A stretch of 64,000 nt of DNA from Neorhizobium alkalisoli (GTDB lineage: Bacteria; Pseudomonadota; Alphaproteobacteria; Rhizobiales; Rhizobiaceae): NCBI RefSeq assembly GCF_007829835.1, contig NZ_VIWP01000002.1, positions 744,001 to 808,000 on the forward strand, in the 5' to 3' direction. Within the stretch, counting starts at the first letter, position 1. Each line of letters opens with the position of its first letter. The translations under genes and the position numbers were made by a program. The notes under the pieces were generated by a model. The model was not told the DNA's origin. It ran no database searches and saw only the letters and a program-made list of their open reading frames with translations. This document shows, piece after piece, positions 53,044-61,534 of this stretch.

Positions 53044-53345
53044 GCACTTGCTCGAGGCCCGCAATGCAACAAGGCGCGCCGTAAAATCAGTGAACGCGAC
53101 CTTATCGTTGACAGCGGCTTCGTCCAGAAACAAATTGACATCGATGTGGTCCTTCAAGACCTGCGAACCGGCAATCAATTCCAGAACAGACGTCTTGTTC
53201 TCTCGAAAAAAATAACGTTTGGCCAGCGGAACCCTTGTTTTTGCTCTCGCCACTGCGTTGGCAAAGGCGCGAACGCGTCATAGAGCTTTCGCAGCGCGTA
53301 TTTGTTCCAGGGGCCATTAAACTTCTCCGAATAGTGCTGCCAAAG
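53044..53345 (-). pseudogene. Remnant of an asparagine-synthetase-like (AsnB) C-terminal domain
   Basis: On the minus strand, from about 53345, one frame reads HYSEKFNGPWNKYALRKLYD followed by PLPTQWREQKQGFRWP. It then shifts frame near 53210 (a T-rich run) and continues as YFFRENKTSVLELIAGSQVL and LFLDEAAVNDKVAF before losing similarity near 53044. The order Y-A-L-R-K, W-R-x-x-K-Q-G-F, F-R-E-N, then a hydrophobic helix is that of the C-terminal synthetase domain of glutamine-hydrolysing asparagine synthases, often found in polysaccharide loci for amidation. No start, no N-terminal amidotransferase domain and at least one frameshift make it a fragment. The rest of 52856-53043 holds nothing recognised. 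Confidence 0.55.
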
Positions 53346-53713
53346 CATATGATACCGACATAATTAGCAATTTCGCAAGTGACAGAAATGCTGGGCAAAC
53401 ATCCCTGCGAAAGCCAATCGCAAGCAGTGTTTCAGCTTCTGCCGCTAGGTCTATCGTCAACGTAATCTCGCGGAGCGGTTCTTCAATTGCTTCAAGCAGA
53501 TGTATAGTTCCGCCAAACAATATAATCGTCGCGCAGATAACCAACTCGCAGCTGTTAAGCTGGCCGATACGGGGATATGAATCGCATCAGCTAATGAGTC
53601 CGAAACCTAGCTTCTCGTCGGGATTCTTTGGCCATGATGTAGTGGATGTGGCCTAGCATTTTGCAACTCGACGTGCCATCAGTGCCGGGCATTTTTTAGG
53701 AGGCGAACCGACC
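53346..53713. other. Gene-free stretch beside the AsnB remnant
   Basis: About 370 bases with a minus-strand open frame of 75 codons (53317-53544) that lacks recognisable features and may be a further decayed piece of the same gene. The last 20 bases contain the GGAGG ribosome site for the next gene. No terminator or repeat was found. Confidence 0.4.
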
Positions 53714-55663
53714 TTGGCGCATATCTTGCTTTGCGGCATGAGCAATGCTGGCTCTGATATTCTATTCGACCTTTTAAAGGAATTCGCGACAAACGCGACC
53801 TTTGTGGATAAAGGTATGGCCGCCTCCGAACTTTACAAAAGTTCTAAGGCACATGTCGTGTCAGAACGACCTCTTGATATTCTTCCCCTTCGGCGCTTCC
53901 GCGAATCCGTGAAGGAGACAATATCCGTTCGTCCCATTGTCATGATGAAAGATATTCGCGCTGTCATGACCGAAACTTCTGATCGCTATCCGAATGTCTA
54001 TCAGACGGGATACGATCATTCACTGATGGATTATGGCCAAGGTCGAGTTGCCTATTCCAATCCAGGAATCCTCTTCACAGAGAAAGTAATCAGCAACTTT
54101 CATAAAAATGACCAAGATGTTTTGGTGCTTCGTTTCGAAGACCTCCTGATCGAGCCGAGCGAAACTCGAAAAAAGATCGAAAAATTTACTGGTCTGAACA
54201 TTGGGAGTGAGTTCATCCAAGCGGTGGATATCATCAGGGCGCAAACACTGAGCGCCGGATCCGCATGGTTTTCTGATAGACATGCGGACCGTGTGGTGCG
54301 CCAATTTAGGCTAGCTCCAGAACTATTCGAAATTCTTGACCGATGGGGATATGGCACCGACCGTCTATGGTTTGATGCCTTGGCATCGCGAGCTCCAAAT
54401 GCATTGAATGATTTGCCGGGTACGATTGTCGGCTTCTATACCGCAGGTACGCGGTACGAACGGGAGGCCCAGCGACTTGCGGCCTCTGTTCAAAAGTTGG
54501 GCCTTCCTCTGGATCTCGAGGCGATTGAACCAGGGCAGGGTTGGCTTGATAACGTCCGCGCCAAGCCTCATGTACTGAAACGCATCCGTCAGCGTTTGCG
54601 GGGACCGCTCTTCTACGTCGATGTTGACGCTATCCTGCACTCCGATCCGTGGCCATATCTGAGAGGCTACGGTGGCGATGCTGTGATCGGAACTCATGTG
54701 GCAGGAGAAGTCTTGAGTGGGTCTCTCCTTCTCCATGACACTGCGGGAGCTCATGAGTTGCTTGATCAATGGATTGTTGAGCAGCAGCGGCAGCCGGAAG
54801 CCTGGGATCAGCATGCCTTAAAGGCGGTTGTGCATCGCAGCTATCGCGAAAAAAGCGTTAACAAGCTCGATATCCAATATTTACCCGCGAGCATGATTGC
54901 TATCTTCGACCAGACCTACAATCCACCAATCACACCTGTCGTAGAGCATCTTCAAGCAAGCAGAGAAGAGAAGCAAGAAGGGGAACAAGGTCGCCAGAAC
55001 GCAGAGCGACGGAGAGCACGTGTGGAGGCGATTGAGAATGAGTTAGGCCTCGCCCCAATTTCGTCTCCTGTCGTGGCAGAAATGCCCTCTTATGCCCAGC
55101 AAGCGGCTTCAATACGAAATGCTGCCACGACAGCCCTGATGGAAAAGCGAGCGTCCGACCATACCCGTTGGGCGAATGAGCAAAACCTTCATAGCGACTG
55201 GTCAGAACGAGCAGCTGTGGCGGCTACCATGATCGGTGGCTCCTCACCAGTTATCGATTTGGGCTGTGGAAAGATGAATCTCGAGGCGTTTCTTCCAGAA
55301 GGAGCGCTCTATCTCCCTGCGGATCTAGTGCCGAGAGACGAACGCACTCTGAAATGCGATCTCAATGAGGGCATATTACCTGACCGGTTTGCGGCCGTCG
55401 TGGTCATGCTCGGCGTACTAGAATATGTACACGAACCGCCGATCCTATTTGAGCGTTTGGCGAAACGCTGGAGCCGGCTCGTCATGAGCTACAATCCGGC
55501 CGATCTCGATCACGCGCGCGATCGTCGTGCGCAAGGTTGGTTTAACGATCTGACTTCGGCGCAGTTGGTAACGATGGCTGCGGCCGCGGGTTTTGAACTT
55601 TATGTTGAATGCCCGGTTGGAGAGCGCCAGAGAATCTACGATTTCCGGTTAAATCAAGCATGA
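53714..55663 (+). CDS. Three-domain fusion: sulfotransferase-like, glycosyltransferase, methyltransferase
   Basis: This 649-residue protein joins three enzymes. Residues 1-215 resemble P-loop sulfotransferases: LCGMSNAGSDILFDLL at the 5'-phosphosulfate loop position, and VLVLRFEDLLIEPSETRKKI near 140-160. Residues about 230-410 form a GT-A domain with IVGFYTAGTRYEREAQRL and a metal-binding DVD (FYVDVDAILHSDPWP, about 300-314). A charged linker (REEKQEGEQGRQNAERRRA) follows. Residues about 505-645 are a SAM methyltransferase (VIDLGCGKMNLEAF, LGVLEYVHEP). The start is a TTG with a strong GGAGG site. The next gene overlaps by ATGA. The order suggests stepwise sugar transfer and modification; the sulfo-loop lacks the usual Lys/Arg, so sulfation is uncertain. 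Confidence 0.75.
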   Translation: MAHILLCGMSNAGSDILFDLLKEFATNATFVDKGMAASELYKSSKAHVVSERPLDILPLRRFRESVKETISVRPIVMMKDIRAVMTETSDRYPNVYQTGYDHSLMDYGQGRVAYSNPGILFTEKVISNFHKNDQDVLVLRFEDLLIEPSETRKKIEKFTGLNIGSEFIQAVDIIRAQTLSAGSAWFSDRHADRVVRQFRLAPELFEILDRWGYGTDRLWFDALASRAPNALNDLPGTIVGFYTAGTRYEREAQRLAASVQKLGLPLDLEAIEPGQGWLDNVRAKPHVLKRIRQRLRGPLFYVDVDAILHSDPWPYLRGYGGDAVIGTHVAGEVLSGSLLLHDTAGAHELLDQWIVEQQRQPEAWDQHALKAVVHRSYREKSVNKLDIQYLPASMIAIFDQTYNPPITPVVEHLQASREEKQEGEQGRQNAERRRARVEAIENELGLAPISSPVVAEMPSYAQQAASIRNAATTALMEKRASDHTRWANEQNLHSDWSERAAVAATMIGGSSPVIDLGCGKMNLEAFLPEGALYLPADLVPRDERTLKCDLNEGILPDRFAAVVVMLGVLEYVHEPPILFERLAKRWSRLVMSYNPADLDHARDRRAQGWFNDLTSAQLVTMAAAAGFELYVECPVGERQRIYDFRLNQA

Positions 55664-56475
55664 GTGAAGATTTGCAAAATCAGATCGAGCACCTGTTCAG
55701 GGCAGATAGCACCAACGTTGGCGACTGGTACTGTTATCCCTCGCGTTACTTTCCGTTCGAACGTAGTGATTTCATGGATATCTATGATTTCGACGAAACT
55801 CGGCTTGGCATAGATATTATCGTTGGCGGCGGTGGGTTAATTGCAAATACTTTCAATCCCTTTCTCGACAAACTGGCCAGCTTGAAGAAAGCCGGCGGTA
55901 GCCTGATCGCCTGGGGTATCGGCGAATCGTTGAACGTACGGGTCGATGGTGGTGTTGTTCTGCCTTACGCGAGCACTTTGCCGGACTATCTGAAGAGCTT
56001 TGATCTCGTCGGTATCCGTGATTATGGCACTGAATATCGCTGGGTTCCTTGCGCCAGTTGCATGCTTCCTCACTTCGATCACGACTATGCAATTACGCAA
56101 GATGTCGTCATTTATGAGCATAAACGTATCCCGCTGCCTATCGATGGGCTGCCACGCCGCTCGAATGGTGGAAATGATATAGACGAGACAATCAAATTTC
56201 TTGCTAGCGCAGAAACTGTTGTTACCAACTCATATCATGGCGCCTATTGGGCAACCTTGCTGCAGCGCAAAGTTGTTTGCATCCCCAATATGTCAAAGCT
56301 CTATCGATTTCGTCACTTGCCAGTTATCTGCAGAGCCTCCGAATGGCGGAATGCCATGCGTCTTACGGTGACCTATCCCGACGCATTAGAGCAGTGCCGA
56401 ACAGCGAACAGAAAGTTTTACGATGACGTAATCGATCTGAGAGTAGCTAAGGTCAAAGAAAGGGCGTCTTCTTGA
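55660..56475 (+). CDS. Polysaccharide pyruvyl transferase family protein (copy 3, short)
   Basis: This 271-residue protein contains the family core: a central IIVGGGGLIANTFNPFL (about 50-66), LIAWGIGESLN, a DLVGIRDYG segment and the C-terminal TVVTNSYHGAYWATLLQRKVVCIPN. The His-Gly in NSYHG is the conserved active-site element. It is clearly more distant from the tandem pair at 35096-37193 than those are from each other, and lacks their N-terminal 60 residues. It is translationally coupled to the three-domain fusion. A pyruvyl, or an unrelated glycosyl, transfer role is inferred from family only. Confidence 0.75.
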   Translation: MSEDLQNQIEHLFRADSTNVGDWYCYPSRYFPFERSDFMDIYDFDETRLGIDIIVGGGGLIANTFNPFLDKLASLKKAGGSLIAWGIGESLNVRVDGGVVLPYASTLPDYLKSFDLVGIRDYGTEYRWVPCASCMLPHFDHDYAITQDVVIYEHKRIPLPIDGLPRRSNGGNDIDETIKFLASAETVVTNSYHGAYWATLLQRKVVCIPNMSKLYRFRHLPVICRASEWRNAMRLTVTYPDALEQCRTANRKFYDDVIDLRVAKVKERASS

Positions 56476-56688
56476 ATTTTGACACCCAGTGTGACTACGT
56501 GTTCCATTGTTTGACTAGGCCGCATCCAAATACATCAGGTTCATCTTTGTAATCGCTTTTGATTCAATCTCTTGGAAAGAAGATTGTCACTCGCTGTCAT
56601 GCAATAGAACAGTTTCCGGAATAGCGGGGTTTGAAATATCACGCGTCATCGGAGAGTTGATCGGTAGTTTTCAAGGCTATTTTCCAGA

Positions 56689-57519
56689 TCAAGAGTCCGG
56701 TCGTCCCGTTCTGCCGGCATAACAGTCTTTGGCGAAGGCAATGGCTTCAGCTGCATCGTCCCACGACTTGTCTGTCTTTCCAAGAATCTCGATCGCGAGC
56801 CAACCGTTATAAGCTGTGCGATACAATTCCTCTGCAGCAACCGCGTGGCTTTCGGATGGAGATGTGAAATTGCCGAGGTTTGGTTCGGCGATGTGAAAAT
56901 GCCTGAGATTCCCACGGGTCGCAGCAATTGCTTGTCCGATATCTCCCCCACCCAGCGCTACGCAGCCCGTGTCGAGATGAACGGCGAGATGATCGCTCGC
57001 GACAGCCTCGACCATTGCCTGCACATCCTGCCAGGTCGGCAGAAAGTCACCACCATAGACTGCAGGAACCGGCTCCAGTCCGATTGTAACGGCATGCTCG
57101 GAGCATGCCTTCGCCAGGGCCGTAAAACGCTCGACCCCGAGCTGAAAGGCCGCGTCCTCGGCAAGGTCGCCCCTTATCCTTTGTTTTGGCGCCCCAAACA
57201 CAAGTACCTGCGCACCCAAAATCGAAGCAATGTCGGATACCCGATGAATATGGTCGACCATCGCCTGAAATTGCCCTTCTTCCTTCAAAAGGTGGGCATC
57301 CGCAACATTAAACAGAATGGCTTGCAGTGAGGGAATGCAAAGGCCTTGGTCAGCCAGCATGGAGCGGAAATCCCCAAGCCGAAATTCGGTCAGTGACGAC
57401 CAGTCTCCGAGCCTGGTTGGCGCAACTTCGACACCACGGACCCCTGAATCAAACAGCGTCCTGCATTTGACCGCATCGAGCTCATCGGGAAAAGCGAGGT
57501 TGGATATGGCGAGCTTCAC
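56689..57519 (-). CDS. Sugar phosphate isomerase/epimerase family protein (TIM barrel)
   Basis: This 276-residue protein has the xylose-isomerase-like barrel: ISNLAFPDEL at strand 1, GVRGVEVAPTRLGDW, ILGAQVLVFGAPKQR, TIGLEPVPAVYGGDFLPT with a metal-binding Glu, HLAVHLDTGCVALGG, LRHFHIAEPNLGNF with His, and WLAIEILGK. The metal ligands Glu, Asp, His and Glu are in place, so it is probably active, interconverting keto and aldo or epimeric sugars. It is the last gene of a minus-strand trio and overlaps the preceding gene by four bases. Confidence 0.82.
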   Translation of the reverse strand: MKLAISNLAFPDELDAVKCRTLFDSGVRGVEVAPTRLGDWSSLTEFRLGDFRSMLADQGLCIPSLQAILFNVADAHLLKEEGQFQAMVDHIHRVSDIASILGAQVLVFGAPKQRIRGDLAEDAAFQLGVERFTALAKACSEHAVTIGLEPVPAVYGGDFLPTWQDVQAMVEAVASDHLAVHLDTGCVALGGGDIGQAIAATRGNLRHFHIAEPNLGNFTSPSESHAVAAEELYRTAYNGWLAIEILGKTDKSWDDAAEAIAFAKDCYAGRTGRPDS

Positions 57520-58289
57520 GAAGGCATCCCCGTAAACAGACCAAGTTCGCGAAACACCTCATGTCGATCGACATGGTAATCGCCTTTGCCGCCGAGCAAT
57601 TCCGGGAACCGGGTTTTCATGTCGTAACCAACCGGAGCCGAATCTTTGGAGCCAATGGCGACATCCGGGAAAAATTTCGACGCGATATCGGCTGTGGCGA
57701 CAGGCTCGACCGCCACATTGACAACATTTTGCCCAGACGCATCAAGCAAAGCCAGATCCGATGCGAAGCGACGCATCGGATACCACTGGAACACCCCGTT
57801 TGGATTGATATTCTCTGTCTGGTTGAGGTTCATCAGATCAAAAATGACATTTTTCTTCAGGCCAGCACCGAAAAGTGCTGGCAATCGGACGATCAGGACA
57901 TTTTCAAACTTTTCCAGCACCCATTCTTCCAACTGCCGCCGATGCCGCCCGTAAGGTTGTGCCTTAGTTGTGTCGGGGACATCGCTCTCCGTCACATCAT
58001 TGGGGTCAGGATAGACATCGACAGTAGAGATAAGAATGAATCGATCCGCCGTCACATCCTTGAGGGGATTGACGAGATTTTCGATAGCCGCCCGGTCTTG
58101 CTCCGGCTCCTTATTGGCCATCCACTTGACAGCCGATACACCTGCGCAAGTGACCGAGCTAAAATGTTGCCCGCGAATGCTTTCGATGTTGCGGGAGTTA
58201 AAGAGCATCTCGTAAGGATTGGCGGCTAGGAGGGTCGACCCCACGAAGCCAGTATACCCGATAAGGGCTCGATTTACTTGACCTGCCAT
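57516..58289 (-). CDS. NAD(P)-dependent epimerase/dehydratase-like protein
   Basis: This 257-residue short Rossmann protein has IGYTGFVGSTLL (residues 9-20) as nucleotide-binding loop, ILISTVDVYPDPNDV with the Ser/Thr and Tyr positions of the SDR active site, and YGRHRRQLEEWV where YxxxK would be; the Lys is replaced by Arg (YGRHR). QWYPMRRFASDLALLDASG and the tail GLFTGMPS follow. It lacks the usual C-terminal substrate-binding extension of sugar epimerases. It overlaps the FAD-oxidoreductase gene by 16 bases and the isomerase gene by 4, so the three are made together. Confidence 0.75.
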   Translation of the reverse strand: MAGQVNRALIGYTGFVGSTLLAANPYEMLFNSRNIESIRGQHFSSVTCAGVSAVKWMANKEPEQDRAAIENLVNPLKDVTADRFILISTVDVYPDPNDVTESDVPDTTKAQPYGRHRRQLEEWVLEKFENVLIVRLPALFGAGLKKNVIFDLMNLNQTENINPNGVFQWYPMRRFASDLALLDASGQNVVNVAVEPVATADIASKFFPDVAIGSKDSAPVGYDMKTRFPELLGGKGDYHVDRHEVFRELGLFTGMPS

Positions 58290-59380
58290 TCCGCAACCCT
58301 CCCTGCCGTAACGATATCGCCACGAATGGTATTCTCAACCGGAATAGCGCCTTGCGAGTTTTGCGCCTCCAGCATGGAAAGAATGCGCTCCGTCGCAAAG
58401 AAAACCGTGTCGATCTTGCCTGACATTACGCTAATTATGCGGTTGTCCTGATAGACATAGCAGCTTCGGTCGTCAGAACGCCCGACCGGTTTTGTCTTCA
58501 TGGAAAGCTGCACGCCGGCAAACGAAAAGACATCGCGAAATTGAGGCACATTCTTCGCAATCTGCTCTTCCATCAGCCGCCTTTTCTGGCCGATCAGGTC
58601 GTTTGTAACGCTGGTCAAAGCGCCTCGCGCCTCACGGGCGTCGCTGAAGGAGCCGAGCGGCGTATGCGGAACGCTTGAAAGGGTGAAGATCGAGGGATCC
58701 TCGGTTGGGTAGACGGAGCAAAGAGGCCCATCGACAAAGGTAATGGCTGGGAACTTTTCCTTCGCCTCGTAGTAGAGCAGCATCGTCGGCTCGTAGAATA
58801 TGTCGAGCGGCATGGTGCGCACCTGCCCCCAGCTCGCATCGATCAGATAATCGAACTTGATGCCTTCTACCTCGACGTGATCCTGATGCTGGACGATCGA
58901 AGTGACCGGAGTGTCCAGAATAAGCGCGCTTCCAAGGCGCTCCATGAAATAATTGCGTGCACGGCTGATCAGCAGAACACGTTCAGATGTCGAAAGAGCC
59001 CCTTCGACATCGTGAATATGCGGCGAGCTCTTGAGCTCTACGAAATCGATTCCCGATGACGCCATGATCAACTTGTAGGTCTGAAAATCGATCAGGCTGT
59101 CGCCATGTGGGACGGCATAGATGTTTTCCTCGATGGGCGCCGAGAGCGTGGGATATCGCTCGATAAAGCGTAGAAAACCATCGCGAGACTGCTGACGTGT
59201 TCCCTGGTGCCTTGCGTAATGGAAACCAAGATGCAGGCGAAACTGATTGTTGCCCGACGCTTCGTGCAGAGGCCGTTGCGCACGATCAAATACCATAACC
59301 TTGAAGCCAAGGCTGGCCAGCGAAGAACTGATATGGCAGCCGTACCAACCTGCGCCGATGACTGCGATTTTAAACGGCAT
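58274..59380 (-). CDS. FAD-dependent oxidoreductase
   Basis: This 368-residue flavoprotein has the dinucleotide-binding motif IAVIGAGWYGCHISSSLASLG (residues 5-25) ending in an acidic FDRA. After it come a His-rich segment LHLGFHYARHQGTR (substrate/FAD region, about 50-63), FDYLIDASWGQVRTMP with the second FAD motif, and a C-terminal RIISVMSGKIDTVFFAT. The layout is that of D-amino-acid-oxidase/UDP-galactopyranose-mutase-like proteins; the GWYG and the HYARH segment leave the exact reaction open. It is first in the minus-strand trio with the epimerase-like and isomerase-like genes, suggesting a short redox route to an unusual sugar. Confidence 0.8.
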   Translation of the reverse strand: MPFKIAVIGAGWYGCHISSSLASLGFKVMVFDRAQRPLHEASGNNQFRLHLGFHYARHQGTRQQSRDGFLRFIERYPTLSAPIEENIYAVPHGDSLIDFQTYKLIMASSGIDFVELKSSPHIHDVEGALSTSERVLLISRARNYFMERLGSALILDTPVTSIVQHQDHVEVEGIKFDYLIDASWGQVRTMPLDIFYEPTMLLYYEAKEKFPAITFVDGPLCSVYPTEDPSIFTLSSVPHTPLGSFSDAREARGALTSVTNDLIGQKRRLMEEQIAKNVPQFRDVFSFAGVQLSMKTKPVGRSDDRSCYVYQDNRIISVMSGKIDTVFFATERILSMLEAQNSQGAIPVENTIRGDIVTAGRVAEWQVK

Positions 59381-59514
59381 ACTAAGGAACCCTATTCACT
59401 GCCATGCACATCTATCAGAAGCAAACGCATCTACCATAAGCGTTTTTGGTGCAACCCTTAGCGCCACCAAGTGCACCATATTTAGTGAACTCACCAGCTC
59501 ACCTTCCATCGCCC

Positions 59515-61440
59515 TCAATGAGAAGGTGAACTATCCTTCCACCCCGCCATGCTATCCCAAAGCTTGCTCAGGAAATCCTCCAGCAATTCGGGGCGATCCC
59601 TGAAATTATAATACGACGCAGACGACTGATCTGCCACGCTTATCAGCAATTTCGCCTGAGCATCATCTTCGATCGTGCCGCGGGGCGGCATCAATACAGG
59701 AGATGGATCCTCCATGTATTTTTCATTGAAATAGATATTGAAATCCGGGCGGCCACCAAGGTTATGGGCACTGCTAACAATTGCACCGGGTATGTTCGAT
59801 ATCCAGCGGTACTTGGTTAGCCCCGCCCCCCAAATCCCGATAAAGCAGTCGGCGTTATTGCCCCAGGCGGCGCTTCGGTACATGCTGGCGCCAATCGTGC
59901 TGACCACGTCGACGCCGGTCCCCTTCAGGCCCGCGCCGACCGCATCGACGATTTCACGCTCGACATCCACGGGAGGGCGGAGAGACAGATGCTCTCCATG
60001 GCTGCGCACCTTACCTGTCGTGGCAAACTCCTCGTTACCGTTGTGGCCGTCGATGACGATCGTTCCCTTTCCGAAACGGCGTTCAAAAGACTTGGCGACG
60101 CGCACAAAGAAATCCACGGGATCGACATGCGTCCTGTTCTCAGTCCTGAGACCAAAAACGACTATCGGACCCCGACGGTTTTCGGAAACATAACGATTGA
60201 CCTCCTGGCCGATCGCGGTCGCGTCCACGACGGACTTGATCCGAGCACGCAGCCCCGACGATACATATTCATCGGTAATTCGCAGCAATGCGAAATTATT
60301 CTTGTAGGCAAACCTTGTCGCCTCGTCCAAGCTGGAAAGCCCCCTTCTCACGCGGGTGGCAATCTCTGGATAAAGCCTCTCAAGCGGACCATAAATTTCC
60401 ACCGACTCGTCAGCCTCAACGATCCACCATTCAGGTAAATCACCGGGCCGGCGATTGCGCAAAACCATATCCACACCCGACAACTCGTTCCACAGCTGGT
60501 GACCGAGATGGGTTTGCGGCGCCAAGCGCGGCAGACTGGCGATCTTTTTCTTCCCCGAAGCGAAATAGGTTTTCAGTTCGGAACTATATTTCTTCAAATG
60601 CCTGCCGAGCATATCCTCAAAATTGCTGTAGAGGGACCTGAACAGCCCGATTCTTTCCCCATTCAAGCAAAAAACAGACGAGCACGACGGTGAAAAAATC
60701 CCGATGACCTGAGAACAATGATGGGAAACCAGCAGGAAAAATTCTCTCCTGTCTTCGGCATCCGAAAACTTCAAAGCAAATCTGAAGTCGTCAAGAGGCA
60801 TGCTCCCCCGGAACTCGAATTCCCCATCGTCATAGATGCTCTTCCACGACATCGCCCCGCCGAGCCATTTCAGGCTGGTCTCCCTGAAATCCATTTCAAG
60901 AGATGCCTTGACCCTGTCGCGATCAAAAACCTCGACTTCGCCATGATCCGTAGCAATGAGGATCACGCCATCCTCTTGCGTGATATCGCGTATTCCTATC
61001 GGGGGAATTGACTGGCGGAGGAAGCTGTCAATGATTTCCTGCCTTGTATTCGGGTTGAGGGAGTAAAATCCATTGACGCTATCCGGCACAGGCTCATGCG
61101 TCGCTGAAAATGAAGCGTCCACGATATGTCGCATAACGTGGGCACTGTTACGCAGGAGAAGCTCGCGAATCGGCTTGCCGAGATGCCTAACGCTATCGCC
61201 AACCCCATTCATGGTTCCATCAAGCCACCAGGTGGCCTGCCTGCCGTCCCGATGTTGCAGTTCGAGCGCCATAATTGGATAAAAGCCGACATAAACAAAT
61301 CTCGGAAACCAGCCGGGATCAAAAGTCTGAACCAGATCACCGTGATTCCTCAACGGAACAGCAAGGCCATTGCCGAACTGTATACGGTAGCCTCCATCAA
61401 TGAAGACAACCGGTAGCGTCGAGGTTACGGCTCTTGTCAT
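59515..61440 (-). CDS. Large uncharacterised protein, possible glycosyltransferase
   Basis: This 641-residue protein has no signal peptide or membrane helix. The first 300 residues contain beta-rich segments (FIDGGYRIQFGNGL, LELQHRDGRQATWWLD, FSPSCSSVFCLNGERIG). The last 260 look like a Rossmann-type half: GPIVVFGLRTENRTHVDPVDFFVR, GTIVIDGHNGN and GVDVVSTIGASMYRSAAWGNNADCFIGIWGAGLTKYRW. The closing GIWGAGLTK resembles the HGAGLTN site of GT61 transferases, but the His is missing. I cannot name a family. An ATG at 61440 is used; a TTG at 61473 would add 11 residues. Confidence 0.6.
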   Translation of the reverse strand: MTRAVTSTLPVVFIDGGYRIQFGNGLAVPLRNHGDLVQTFDPGWFPRFVYVGFYPIMALELQHRDGRQATWWLDGTMNGVGDSVRHLGKPIRELLLRNSAHVMRHIVDASFSATHEPVPDSVNGFYSLNPNTRQEIIDSFLRQSIPPIGIRDITQEDGVILIATDHGEVEVFDRDRVKASLEMDFRETSLKWLGGAMSWKSIYDDGEFEFRGSMPLDDFRFALKFSDAEDRREFFLLVSHHCSQVIGIFSPSCSSVFCLNGERIGLFRSLYSNFEDMLGRHLKKYSSELKTYFASGKKKIASLPRLAPQTHLGHQLWNELSGVDMVLRNRRPGDLPEWWIVEADESVEIYGPLERLYPEIATRVRRGLSSLDEATRFAYKNNFALLRITDEYVSSGLRARIKSVVDATAIGQEVNRYVSENRRGPIVVFGLRTENRTHVDPVDFFVRVAKSFERRFGKGTIVIDGHNGNEEFATTGKVRSHGEHLSLRPPVDVEREIVDAVGAGLKGTGVDVVSTIGASMYRSAAWGNNADCFIGIWGAGLTKYRWISNIPGAIVSSAHNLGGRPDFNIYFNEKYMEDPSPVLMPPRGTIEDDAQAKLLISVADQSSASYYNFRDRPELLEDFLSKLWDSMAGWKDSSPSH

Positions 61441-61534
61441 TTCAAATTTCCATATCAACAGGCCGCAATCCAAGGTTCATCGACTGACAGATCCGGCCAA
61501 AATTATATCAACACAGGCGCAGAAGCATTAAACG

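Noticed and set aside
52794..53283. Plus-strand open frames across the AsnB remnant
   Set aside because: They are short and overlapping, with no start signals; the minus-strand similarity explains the openness.
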